A stretch of 64,000 bases of DNA from Candidatus Dormiibacterota bacterium. GTDB lineage: Bacteria; Chloroflexota; Dormibacteria; CF-121. The position numbers were made by a program, and so were the translations under genes. Numbering within the stretch: position 1 is the first letter of the stretch; the number at the start of each line of letters is the position of its first letter. Below, one piece after another: positions 11,535 to 19,620 of the stretch. Where the stretch lies: positions 62,001 through 126,000 of the forward strand of contig DASZZN010000014.1 of NCBI GenBank assembly GCA_035544955.1. The letters run 5' to 3'. The notes under the pieces are model-generated. The model ran no database searches, was not told the DNA's origin, and saw only the letters and a program-made list of their open reading frames with translations.

Positions 11535-11563
11535 TTGACAGGCTACATCCTACGGCATACGAT
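11535..11563 (+). promoter_or_regulatory. Sigma-70 promoter of nrdJ
   Basis: A perfect -35 TTGACA (11535-11540), a 17-bp spacer and -10 TACGAT (11558-11563). Transcription would begin near 11570 and leave a leader of about 55 nt before the nrdJ ATG. This is the best housekeeping promoter in the window. I see no clear NrdR box or cobalamin riboswitch in the leader. Confidence 0.7.
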
Positions 11564-11623
11564 GTGGGCCGCTCTCCACCCCATCCCACCCCATCTCATT
11601 CCCACCCTACGGAGGTTTCATCG

Positions 11624-14416
11624 ATGGCCCGATCGACCCAAAAAACGTCAACTGAGCGACCCAACGTGACTGCGGCGGCCCCCGCCAGCGCCTCGAAGCG
11701 CAACCGAAACGGCCTCTCCTGGAAGCGGTACTTCACCCGCCCGGGTGTGGCGCCGTTCGACGAGGTCCAGTGGGAAATACGCGAGGCGTCCATCACCAAC
11801 GAAAAGGGTGAGGTCGTCTTCGAGCAGCACGACGTGGAGATCCCGACGACCTGGTCGGCGACCGCCACCAACGTCGTCGTCTCGAAGTACTTCCGTGGGG
11901 TAATTGGCACGCCCGAACGCGAGCGCAGCGTCAAGCAGTTGATCGGCCGCGTGGTGCGCACCATCCATGGGTGGGCGAACAAGCAGGGATACTTCGCGAC
12001 GCCGGAGGCCGCGGAGATCTTCCGCGATGAACTGACCCATCTGTTGGTGCACCAGAAGGCCGCCTTCAACAGCCCGGTCTGGTTCAACGCCGGCATCGAG
12101 CAACGTCCTCAACTTTCGGCTTGCTTCATCAACAAAATCGAGGACCGGATGGAGTCGATTCTCACCTTGGCCAAGACCGAGGGGATGCTCTTCAAGTACG
12201 GCTCGGGCACCGGCACCAACCTCTCGCCACTTCGCTCCTCGCGTGAGCTGCTCGCGGGTGGCGGAACGGCATCCGGCCCTGTCTCCTTCATGAAGGGCTT
12301 CGACGCCTTCGCCGGCGTGATCAAGTCCGGCGGCAAGACACGACGGGCGGCCAAGATGGTCATCCTCAACGTCGACCATCCCGACATCGTCGAGTTCATC
12401 AACTGCAAGGTCGAGGAGGAGCGCAAGGCCTGGACCCTGATCGAAGGCGGCTACGACTCGTCCTTCAACGGCCCTGCCTACAGCTCGATCTTCTTCCAGA
12501 ACTCCAACAACAGCGTCCGGGTCAAGGATGACTTCATGAAGGCCGTGGAGGAGGACGCCGATTGGCACACCTTCGCCATCACGACCGGCCAGATCATGGA
12601 CACCTACAAGGCGCGTGACCTGATGCGGATGATGGCCGATGCGGCGTGGGCCTGCGGCGATCCCGGACTGCAGTACGACACGACGGTGAACCACTGGCAC
12701 ACCAGCCCGAACACGGACCGGATCAACGCCTCCAACCCCTGCTCGGAGTACATGTTCCTCGACAACACCTCGTGCAACCTCGCCTCCATCAACCTGATGA
12801 AGTTCCTCGACGAGCGCGGCGAGTTCGACGTCGAGTCCTATCGCGAAGCCTGCCGGGTGCTGATCACCGCCCAGGAGATCCTGGTCGACAACGCCAGCTA
12901 CCCGACCGAGGCGATCACCCAGAACAGCAGGGACTTCCGGCCGCTCGGCCTCGGCTACGCCAACCTGGGCGCCCTGCTGATGGCGTCAGGCTTGCCCTAC
13001 GACAGTGATGCCGGTCGCGACGTGGCAGCCGCCCTCACCGCGGTGATGACCGGCGAGGCGTATGCCCAGTCGGCTCGCATCGCGCAGAAGAAAGGCCCCT
13101 TCAACGGCTTCGCGGTCAACCGCGAGCCCATGCTGCGCGTCATGGACCAGCACCGGAGCTCGGTCGACCACATCAACCCGGCGCATGTGCCGCTGCCACT
13201 GCTGAGCGCGGCGCGGGATGCGTGGGACAAGGCCTGCCAGCTGGGCGACCTCTATGGCTACCGCAACGCCCAGGCGACCGTGATCGCGCCCACGGGCACG
13301 ATCGGATTCATGATGGATTGCGACACCACCGGCATCGAGCCCGACATCGCCCTGGTCAAGTACAAGAAGCTGGTCGGCGGCGGCATGCTCAAGATCGTCA
13401 ACCAGACCGTGCCGATCGCCCTGCGCCGGATCGGCTATCCCGAGGCCCAGGTGTCCGAGATCCTCCAGTACATCGACGAAAACGACACCATCGAGGGTGC
13501 CCCGCACCTTCGGCCGGACGACCTGGCGGTCTTCGACTGCGCCTTCAAGCCGGCCAAGGGCTCCCGCACGATCCACTACATGGGGCACGTCAAGATGATG
13601 GCGGCGGCGCAACCCTTCATCTCCGGCGCGATCTCCAAGACCGTCAACATGCCCGAGCAGGCGACGCCCGAGGACATCATGGAGGTCTACCTGGAGGGAT
13701 GGCGCATGGGCCTCAAGGCGATCGCCATCTATCGCGACGGCTCCAAGCGCTCCCAGCCGCTCAACACGGCGCTGGACGACAAGAAGAAGGCCCGAACGAT
13801 CGCCGCGATCGCCACGGAGGCCCCCAGCGAGCCGGCGCGTGCCGTACGCCGCAAGCTGCTGGACGAGCGCCGGGCGATCACCCACAAGTTCGACATCCAG
13901 GGCCACGAGGGCTACATCACGGTCGGCATCTACGAGGACGGCACGCCCGGCGAGATCTTCCTGGTGATGTCCAAGGAAGGCAGCACCATCTCCGGGCTGA
14001 TGGATGCCTTCGCGACCAGCATCTCGCTGGCGCTCCAGTACGGTGTCCCGCTGGAAGTGCTGGTGAAGAAGTTCGCACACACCCGGTTCGAGCCCTCGGG
14101 CTTCACGAAGAACCCCGAAATCCCGATCGCGAAGTCGATCACCGACTACATCTTCCGCTGGCTCGCCTCGAAGTTCCTGAGTGGCACGCAGCAAGAAGCG
14201 ATCGGCATCGTACGCCGCGAGCCGATCGTCGAGATCCAGGCGACCGTCCCGGCCCCAGCACCGATCAAGCCGGCAACGGTCGATTCGAGCCCGATCAAGA
14301 TCAGTTTCGTGGGCCAGGAGGATGCGCCGGCGTGCTCGGACTGCGGCTCGATCATGATTCGCAACGGGACATGCTACAAGTGCCTCAACTGCGGCGGCAC
14401 TTCGGGTTGCTCTTAG
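11624..14416 (+). CDS. nrdJ: Adenosylcobalamin-dependent ribonucleotide reductase
   Basis: Class II (B12-dependent) reductase making deoxyribonucleotides without oxygen or a separate radical subunit. The protein has 930 aa. The substrate-site segments NSPVWFNAG, FKYGSGTGTN, NPCSEYMFLDNTSCNLAS and ATVIAPTGTIGFMMD are intact, and the C-terminus carries a Cys-rich zinc-ribbon/redox tail (CSDCG...CYKCLNCGG). The ATG at 11624 is chosen over longer in-frame starts because GGAGG lies 8 nt upstream. The window also contains two B12-dependent mutase subunits, so the cell must make or import cobalamin. Confidence 0.96.
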   Translation: MARSTQKTSTERPNVTAAAPASASKRNRNGLSWKRYFTRPGVAPFDEVQWEIREASITNEKGEVVFEQHDVEIPTTWSATATNVVVSKYFRGVIGTPERERSVKQLIGRVVRTIHGWANKQGYFATPEAAEIFRDELTHLLVHQKAAFNSPVWFNAGIEQRPQLSACFINKIEDRMESILTLAKTEGMLFKYGSGTGTNLSPLRSSRELLAGGGTASGPVSFMKGFDAFAGVIKSGGKTRRAAKMVILNVDHPDIVEFINCKVEEERKAWTLIEGGYDSSFNGPAYSSIFFQNSNNSVRVKDDFMKAVEEDADWHTFAITTGQIMDTYKARDLMRMMADAAWACGDPGLQYDTTVNHWHTSPNTDRINASNPCSEYMFLDNTSCNLASINLMKFLDERGEFDVESYREACRVLITAQEILVDNASYPTEAITQNSRDFRPLGLGYANLGALLMASGLPYDSDAGRDVAAALTAVMTGEAYAQSARIAQKKGPFNGFAVNREPMLRVMDQHRSSVDHINPAHVPLPLLSAARDAWDKACQLGDLYGYRNAQATVIAPTGTIGFMMDCDTTGIEPDIALVKYKKLVGGGMLKIVNQTVPIALRRIGYPEAQVSEILQYIDENDTIEGAPHLRPDDLAVFDCAFKPAKGSRTIHYMGHVKMMAAAQPFISGAISKTVNMPEQATPEDIMEVYLEGWRMGLKAIAIYRDGSKRSQPLNTALDDKKKARTIAAIATEAPSEPARAVRRKLLDERRAITHKFDIQGHEGYITVGIYEDGTPGEIFLVMSKEGSTISGLMDAFATSISLALQYGVPLEVLVKKFAHTRFEPSGFTKNPEIPIAKSITDYIFRWLASKFLSGTQQEAIGIVRREPIVEIQATVPAPAPIKPATVDSSPIKISFVGQEDAPACSDCGSIMIRNGTCYKCLNCGGTSGCS

Positions 14417-14439
14417 CCAATAAAGAGGAGGAGACCCGC

Positions 14440-14610
14440 GTGGTCTCTTCCTCTCAACCCTCGATCACACTGCAAACGCATCCGTTGTGGTCGCATGAAG
14501 GTCCGCAATGTCCGTGCGGAGGCGCGACCGACTGGGATGGACGCAAATTTCGGTGTCGTGGGTGCGGTCTCTATTACGAAACCTGCTGTGATGGCGGTCG
14601 CTGTTCATGA
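14440..14610 (+). CDS. 56-aa zinc-ribbon protein
   Basis: A small protein starting at GTG 14440, 23 nt after nrdJ, with a strong AGGAGGAG ribosome site. It contains CPCGG, CRGCG and CDGGRC, eight cysteines in all, resembling a compact zinc ribbon or the Cys-rich tail of NrdJ itself. Co-transcription with nrdJ and the shared Cys pattern suggest a redox or metal accessory role, which is inference. Its last 26 codons are duplicated at 15039-15114. Confidence 0.65.
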   Translation: MVSSSQPSITLQTHPLWSHEGPQCPCGGATDWDGRKFRCRGCGLYYETCCDGGRCS

Positions 14611-15038
14611 TCGCGGAAAAATTCTGAAAATTTCTCTTCATTGACCCGCGCGGACCCGCACGCGGCCCGTTATTGCCGCCGCTCGCGAAAAAAATTGGGC
14701 CGAGAGTATGCAAAGCGGCTCAATTCATGCTATGGTCGCTCTACATGAGCGCTGAGCCGCGCTCTGATCGTCGCGTTGATCAGGGCGAGGACCTGAAGAA
14801 GGGCAACAGTCAAAGAACTCCGTCGGCCACATCGATGATCATCGACGCGTGGTCTCACGGATCCCGAGGGTTGATCGCGACACGCCGTCGCTCCTCTCGT
14901 TTTTCTCTCTCCACTTTGCTTCCGGTACCCGGCCTCGCCGGCGCCCGCGCGTCCACGGACCCCGTGGCGCTCACGCGCGTTTGGCGGCGGCGTCTAAGCG
15001 GCCGACCGGGAGAATCTTGCTAAGAAGGAGGTGAGCCC
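14535..15038 (+). repeat. Tandem duplication, unit 1
   Basis: The unit begins at the 13-mer GGATGGACGCAAA inside the zinc-ribbon gene and runs to the next copy of that 13-mer. It holds the gene's 3' end, a G+C-rich stretch, an extended -10 TGCTATGGT (14728-14736), a long non-coding body with strong hairpins (14832-14845, 14946-14979) and the ribosome site AAGGAGGTGA (15025-15034). Unit 2 is highly similar, 11 nt shorter, with the length difference confined to about 14640-14670. Confidence 0.85.
14728..15020 (+). ncRNA. Candidate structured RNA, copy 1
   Basis: From the extended -10 (TGCTATGGT) to the ribosome site the two copies match over almost 300 nt without an indel. A reading frame of about 97 codons is open in both, but 14 codon differences are non-synonymous and 4 synonymous, near the neutral expectation, so protein coding is not supported. 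Stems are kept while loops change: CCACG/CGTGG has loop GACCC here and TTACC in copy 2; TCGAT/ATCGA becomes TCGAT/GTCGA (a U-G pair). It could be an independent RNA or a long mRNA leader. Confidence 0.45.
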
Positions 15039-15114
15039 GGATGGCCGCAAATTCCGCTGTCGCGGCTGCGGCCTTTACTACGAAACCTGCGGCGACGATA
15101 GTCGCTGTCCATGA
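15031..15114 (+). pseudogene. Duplicated 3' fragment of the zinc-ribbon gene
   Basis: The frame reads SPDGRKFRCRGCGLYYETC and ends at the TGA at 15112-15114, repeating the C-terminus of the 56-aa zinc-ribbon protein without its N-terminal CPCGG part. A GTG at 15031 could start a 27-aa peptide, but it lies inside the ribosome site. The well-placed ATG at 15041 reads out of frame into a basic 65-aa chain. It is best explained as a by-product of the tandem duplication. Confidence 0.55.
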
Positions 15115-15531
15115 CCCTGGAAAAATTCTGAAAAATTCTCTTCGCTCACCGCGTGCGGCCCGTCATTGCCGCCGCTCGCGAAAAAAATTGGGCCGAGAGT
15201 ATGCAAAGCGGCTCGATTCATGCTATGGTCGCACTTAATGAGCGCCGAGTCGCGCTTTGATCGTCGCGTTGATCAGGGCGAGGACCTGAAGAAGGGCAAC
15301 ACTCAAAGAACTCCGCGGTCCAGGTCGATGGTTGTCGACGCATGGCCTCACGGATCCCGAGGGTCGATCGCGACGCGCCGTCGCTCCCCTCATTTCTCTC
15401 TCTCCACTTTGCTTCCGGTACCCGGCCTCGCCGGCGCCCGCGCGTCCACGTTACCCGTGGCGCTCACGCGCGTTTGGCGGCGGCGTCACAGCGGCCGACC
15501 GGGAGAATCTTGCTAAGAAGGAGGTGAGCCC
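15039..15531 (+). repeat. Tandem duplication, unit 2
   Basis: Second copy of the unit that starts at 14535, offset 493-504 nt. It begins at GGATGGCCGCAAA (15039-15051) and ends where the same 13-mer reappears at 15532-15544 as the start of the lysine-rich ORF. It includes a second extended -10 TGCTATGGT (15221-15229), the same hairpins (15325-15338, 15439-15472) and ribosome site (15518-15527). Confidence 0.85.
15221..15513 (+). ncRNA. Candidate structured RNA, copy 2
   Basis: The counterpart of the element at 14728-15020. The stem CGCGCGT-CCACG...CGTGG-CGCTC-ACGCGCG (15439-15472) is identical except for its loop, and the 42-nt block from GATCGTCGCG to GGGCAAC is unchanged. It directly precedes the ribosome site of the 21-aa lysine-rich ORF, so this copy at least may be its leader. 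Confidence 0.45.
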
Positions 15532-15533
15532 GG

Positions 15534-15599
15534 ATGGCCGCAAAGAAGAAAGCAGGCGGAAAGAAGAAAGCCGCGAAGAAGTCGTCGAAGAAGAAGTAG
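15534..15599 (+). CDS. 21-aa lysine-rich microprotein
   Basis: An ATG with a near-perfect ribosome site (AAGGAGGTGA, 15518-15527) starts a 21-residue peptide in which 12 residues are Lys (MAAKKKAGGKKK then AAKKSSKKK) and the rest are Ala, Gly or Ser. The composition recalls the C-terminal tails of bacterial histone-like proteins. A strong hairpin terminator follows 27 nt later. The peptide could bind nucleic acid; this is a guess from charge alone. The ribosome site plus terminator make translation plausible despite the size. Confidence 0.55.
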   Translation: MAAKKKAGGKKKAAKKSSKKK

Positions 15600-15625
15600 G
15601 TTAGCTTTTGAAGCTGACTTCAATA

Positions 15626-15651
15626 CAGCCGGTGCCTTCGGGCGCCGGCTG
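15626..15651 (+). terminator. Hairpin terminator with UUCG tetraloop
   Basis: CAGCCGGTGCC and GGCGCCGGCTG pair over 11 bp (one G-U) around a TTCG loop. Only a weak T-rich tail (TAGCATTTG) follows. It closes the 14.4-15.6 kb locus before the next gene. Confidence 0.7.
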
Positions 15652-15666
15652 TAGCATTTGTGGGCG

Positions 15667-16074
15667 ATGATCGATCTCGAGCGCGCCCGCCACTTCCTCA
15701 AGGTGCGTCACGACGGCATCCTGGCCACCATCAAGCGTGATGGCCGCCCCCAGCTCTCCAACATCTTGTATTTCATGGATGACGATGGCCGGGTGAAGGT
15801 CTCGGTCACCCAAACCCGCGCCAAGACGCACAACCTTCGTCGCGATCCACGGGCCAGCCTGCACGTCCAGGGCCGTGACCGCTACGAATACCTGGTGGCG
15901 GAGGGGACGGCGCAGTTTATCGAGGGCGACGAGCTCCCGGAGGCGCTCCGCCACTACTATCGCAAGGTCCGCGGCGAACACCCCGACTGGGCCGAATACG
16001 ACGCCGCCATGATCGCGGAGCAGCGCCTGCTGCTCTCCATCTCGGTCGAGCGCGCCTACGGCCAGCTGCGCTAG
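15667..16074 (+). CDS. PPOX-class (F420-type) oxidoreductase
   Basis: A 135-aa split-barrel flavin/deazaflavin protein of the pyridoxamine-5'-phosphate-oxidase superfamily. The pattern HDGILATIKRDGRPQLSNI (about residues 15-33), then KVSVTQTRAKTHNLRRDPR and EGTAQFIEG, is that of TIGR03618/F420-dependent members common in actinobacteria and Chloroflexota, which reduce various small molecules with F420H2. The ATG at 15667 is chosen over a TTG at 15658 because the alignment starts at IDLERARHFL. The substrate is unknown. It converges with the AsnC-domain gene, overlapping its stop. Confidence 0.82.
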   Translation: MIDLERARHFLKVRHDGILATIKRDGRPQLSNILYFMDDDGRVKVSVTQTRAKTHNLRRDPRASLHVQGRDRYEYLVAEGTAQFIEGDELPEALRHYYRKVRGEHPDWAEYDAAMIAEQRLLLSISVERAYGQLR

Positions 16075-16298
16075 CGGACGGCCAGACAGGTGACGGTCTT
16101 GAAGACTCCGTCGATCTTCTGGATTTTTTCCACGATCACCGATCCGATGCCGGCCACGTCGGGGGCCTCGACCGCGGCAATCACGTCGTATTCCCCGGTA
16201 ATGGCGTCGGCCAGCTCGATGCCCTTGACGCCCTGAAGAGACCTGGCCACCTCGATCGCCTTTCCCGCCGACGCGTTGATGAGCACATACGCCCGCAT
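16071..16298 (-). CDS. Stand-alone Lrp/AsnC ligand-binding domain
   Basis: 75 aa corresponding to only the RAM (effector-binding) domain of Lrp/AsnC regulators, with MRAYVLINASAGKA, a GVKGIELADAITGEYDVIA core and IQKIDGVFKTVTC at the end. The DNA-binding helix-turn-helix is absent, as in other stand-alone AsnC-domain proteins that bind amino acids as oligomers. GGAGGG precedes the ATG. It lies divergent to the threonine-degrading tdh-kbl genes, which suggests, without proving, an amino-acid-sensing role. Confidence 0.85.
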   Translation of the reverse strand: MRAYVLINASAGKAIEVARSLQGVKGIELADAITGEYDVIAAVEAPDVAGIGSVIVEKIQKIDGVFKTVTCLAVR

Positions 16299-16348
16299 AG
16301 CACCCTCCTGGACGAATTTGGACCTCAGAATACGGGTTTGGTCGCCGG

Positions 16349-16354
16349 TAAGAT
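16349..16354 (+). promoter_or_regulatory. -10 box for tdh
   Basis: TAAGAT lies 7 nt before the ATG at 16362, with no Shine-Dalgarno, consistent with a leaderless tdh transcript and favouring that ATG over those at 16353 or 16371. Confidence 0.4.
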
Positions 16355-16361
16355 GTCCATC

Positions 16362-17405
16362 ATGACGTCCATGACGGCAGTGGTGAAAGCCGCTGCCGGT
16401 CCGGGCGCCGAGATCGGCCAGGTCGAAATCCCCGAACCGAAGGGCCAGGACGTCTTGATCGAGGTCGCCGCCTCCTCCATTTGCGGAACCGATGTCCACA
16501 TCTTCGACTGGAACGAGTGGGCGCAACGCCATATCCACCCCCCGAGGGTCTTCGGTCACGAGATGTCCGGCCGCATCGTGGCCACCGGGCCCGAGGTCAA
16601 GAACCTGAAGCCGGGGACCTTTGTCGCGGCCGAGACACACGTGGTCGACCACACCTGCCGCCAGTGCCAGCGCGGGCTCTACCACCTGTGCGAGAACGTC
16701 CGGGTGCTCGGCGTCGATCGGGACGGGTCGTTCGCCCGCTACGTGTTACTGCCCGCGGAGAACTGCTGGCGCAACGCGCCGGGGCTGAGCCCGGAAGTCG
16801 CGGCACTTCAGGAACCGTTCGGGAATGCGGTGCACGCCGCCACCGTGGGTCCGCTGAAGGAGAACGCGGTTGCCATCTTCGGGCTCGGCCCAATCGGGCT
16901 CTGCGCCGTCGGGATCGCGCGGGCCGAGGGGGCGGCGGCGGTCTACGGCATCGAGCCGAACCCCTACCGGCGTGAGCTGGCGGAGCGGATGGGCGCCACC
17001 GCCGTCTTCGCTCCTTCCGCGACGACGGCGGAGGACGTCCGCAAAGCCAACGGCGGGGTCGGTGTCGACGTCGTGCTCGAGATGTCGGGTCACCCGGTGG
17101 CGGTCGAACAGGGGCTGCAGGTTCTCCACAACGGTGGATGGATCAGCTTGCTCGGCATCGGCGACCGGCCGGTCACACTCGATCTCAACGACCGCGTGAT
17201 CACCAAGAGCATCACGATTTACGGCATCTTCGGCCGGCGCATTTGGGAGACGTGGGAACGTACCTCGATGTATCTCAGTACCGGCAAGGTCGACGTGTCG
17301 CAGCTCATCACCCACCGCTACCCGCTCGACGACTTCCAGGAGGCGATGGCGCAAACGAAGAGCGGCCGGGCGGGCAAAGTCGTGCTGCTGCCCAATGGCG
17401 GCTAG
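16362..17405 (+). CDS. tdh: L-threonine 3-dehydrogenase
   Basis: Zinc-dependent medium-chain dehydrogenase that oxidises L-threonine to 2-amino-3-ketobutyrate with NAD+. It has about 347 aa: catalytic-zinc Cys in SICGTDVHIFDWNEW (around residue 40), GHEMSG, structural-zinc cysteines in HTCRQCQRGLYHLCEN, and the Rossmann motif GLGPIGL near residue 180. ATGs at 16353 and 16371 are alternatives. The next gene encodes the ligase that splits its unstable product, 9 nt downstream, which makes the threonine assignment firm. Confidence 0.93.
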   Translation: MTSMTAVVKAAAGPGAEIGQVEIPEPKGQDVLIEVAASSICGTDVHIFDWNEWAQRHIHPPRVFGHEMSGRIVATGPEVKNLKPGTFVAAETHVVDHTCRQCQRGLYHLCENVRVLGVDRDGSFARYVLLPAENCWRNAPGLSPEVAALQEPFGNAVHAATVGPLKENAVAIFGLGPIGLCAVGIARAEGAAAVYGIEPNPYRRELAERMGATAVFAPSATTAEDVRKANGGVGVDVVLEMSGHPVAVEQGLQVLHNGGWISLLGIGDRPVTLDLNDRVITKSITIYGIFGRRIWETWERTSMYLSTGKVDVSQLITHRYPLDDFQEAMAQTKSGRAGKVVLLPNGG

Positions 17406-17414
17406 GAGGACCAC

Positions 17415-18602
<1,188 letters not shown>

Positions 18603-18642
18603 CCTTCACCACGGAAGGTACATATATGGGTAGGTCAGCCGC

Positions 18643-19203
18643 GTGACCGAGCGTTCGGCGGCGGAGCTGCAAGACGAGGCGCGCCTGATCGAAGCCGCCA
18701 AGCAGGACCGCAAGGCGTTTGCCGTCCTGTACGACCGCTACTTCGATCAGATCTACTCGTACTGCTACTACCACTCCGGCCGGCGCGAGGAGGCGGAGGA
18801 CCTGGCGAGCGAGACGTTCCAGCGGGCGCTGGAAGGCCTCGAGAATTTCGAATGGCGAGGAATCCCATATTCAGCATGGCTCTACAAAGTCGCGTCAAAT
18901 TTGATGTCGAAGCGGCGGCGCCGGCCGCCCTGGATCGAGCTGCCCGACCCGATCGCGGGAAGCGGCGAGAACGATCCCGAGCGGCTCTGGCTGCGCCGGG
19001 AGCAGGGCGATGAGCTCCATAAGGCCGTGCAAAAGTTGCCCCTCGACCAGCGCGAGGCGGTCCTCCTCAAGTTCGAAGGCCGGCTCAAGAACAAGGAGAT
19101 TGGTGTGATCATGAGCCGCAGCGAGGGCGCCGTGAAACTGTTGCTCTTCCGCGCCGTCCATGGCCTGCGCCGCCGACTCAGCGAACAGGAGAAGAACCGA
19201 TGA
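18643..19203 (+). CDS. ECF-type RNA polymerase sigma factor
   Basis: A 186-aa sigma-70 family protein with region 2 (FAVLYDRYFDQIYSYCYYHS then EEAEDLASETFQRALEGL, about residues 25-70) and region 4 (LPLDQREAVLLKFEGRLKNKEIG, about residues 130-152, followed by the recognition helix SRSEGAVKLLLFRAV). Region 3 is missing, as in ECF sigmas. GTG start. The stop overlaps the ATG of a small single-span membrane protein, the usual position of an anti-sigma factor. Confidence 0.9.
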   Translation: MTERSAAELQDEARLIEAAKQDRKAFAVLYDRYFDQIYSYCYYHSGRREEAEDLASETFQRALEGLENFEWRGIPYSAWLYKVASNLMSKRRRRPPWIELPDPIAGSGENDPERLWLRREQGDELHKAVQKLPLDQREAVLLKFEGRLKNKEIGVIMSRSEGAVKLLLFRAVHGLRRRLSEQEKNR

Positions 19204-19580
19204 ATCCACGGCCGGAAGACGTCGACGCCCTGGCTCGCGCCATCGACCGGGTGGTCTTCGCCGAGACGGGGGGTACGCGCGCGACGGAGACGCAATCGGC
19301 ATCGCTGGCCCTCATCTCCTACCTCAACGACAGTTTCCCGCGCGTGGCGGTGGCCGGCGGTCGCCGCGAACGGCTGCAGCGCCGGCTGATCCGGGCGCTC
19401 GGCATTCCCAGCGAGCCCACGCCGAACGGCTGGGTCCGTCTCGAAGCGGAAATGAACCGCCGCCTGGGGAACCTCGATCCCCGATGGACGCCAGTGGTGG
19501 GAGGCGCCGCCCTGGTGATTCTCGGCGTCGTCGGCTTCGCCGTCTGGCGCCGGAAGCCGGCGATCGCGTCCCTTCGCTAA
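19200..19580 (+). CDS. Putative membrane partner (anti-sigma-like) of the ECF factor
   Basis: 126 aa with a soluble N-terminal part rich in Arg/Glu and one membrane segment at about residues 98-116 (VVGGAALVILGVVGFAVW). It overlaps the sigma gene by 4 nt (ATGA), so the two are made together. It lacks a recognisable zinc-binding anti-sigma motif (HxxxCxxC). Anti-sigma function is inferred only from position and topology. Confidence 0.6.
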   Translation: MNPRPEDVDALARAIDRVVFAETGGTRATETQSASLALISYLNDSFPRVAVAGGRRERLQRRLIRALGIPSEPTPNGWVRLEAEMNRRLGNLDPRWTPVVGGAALVILGVVGFAVWRRKPAIASLR

Positions 19581-19620
19581 AGCGAAACCCAGGGCAGCTT
19601 CCGCCGTTACATGCTCAGCC

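Noticed and set aside
11470-11623. Cobalamin riboswitch or NrdR box upstream of nrdJ
   Set aside because: The leader is only about 55 nt after the promoter, too short for a B12 riboswitch, and no pair of NrdR palindromes is visible.
13222-14436. Long open frame overlapping nrdJ in another frame
   Set aside because: It is a high-GC shadow of nrdJ with Arg/Gly/His-rich composition; only its end (from 14440) is a real small gene with its own ribosome site.
14673-15516. Two 116-codon open frames (14673-15023, 15166-15516) that look like a duplicated gene
   Set aside because: The copies differ mostly by amino-acid-changing substitutions (14 against 4 silent from the inner ATG on), the product is low-complexity and Arg/Ser/Pro-rich, and RNA stems explain the conservation better.
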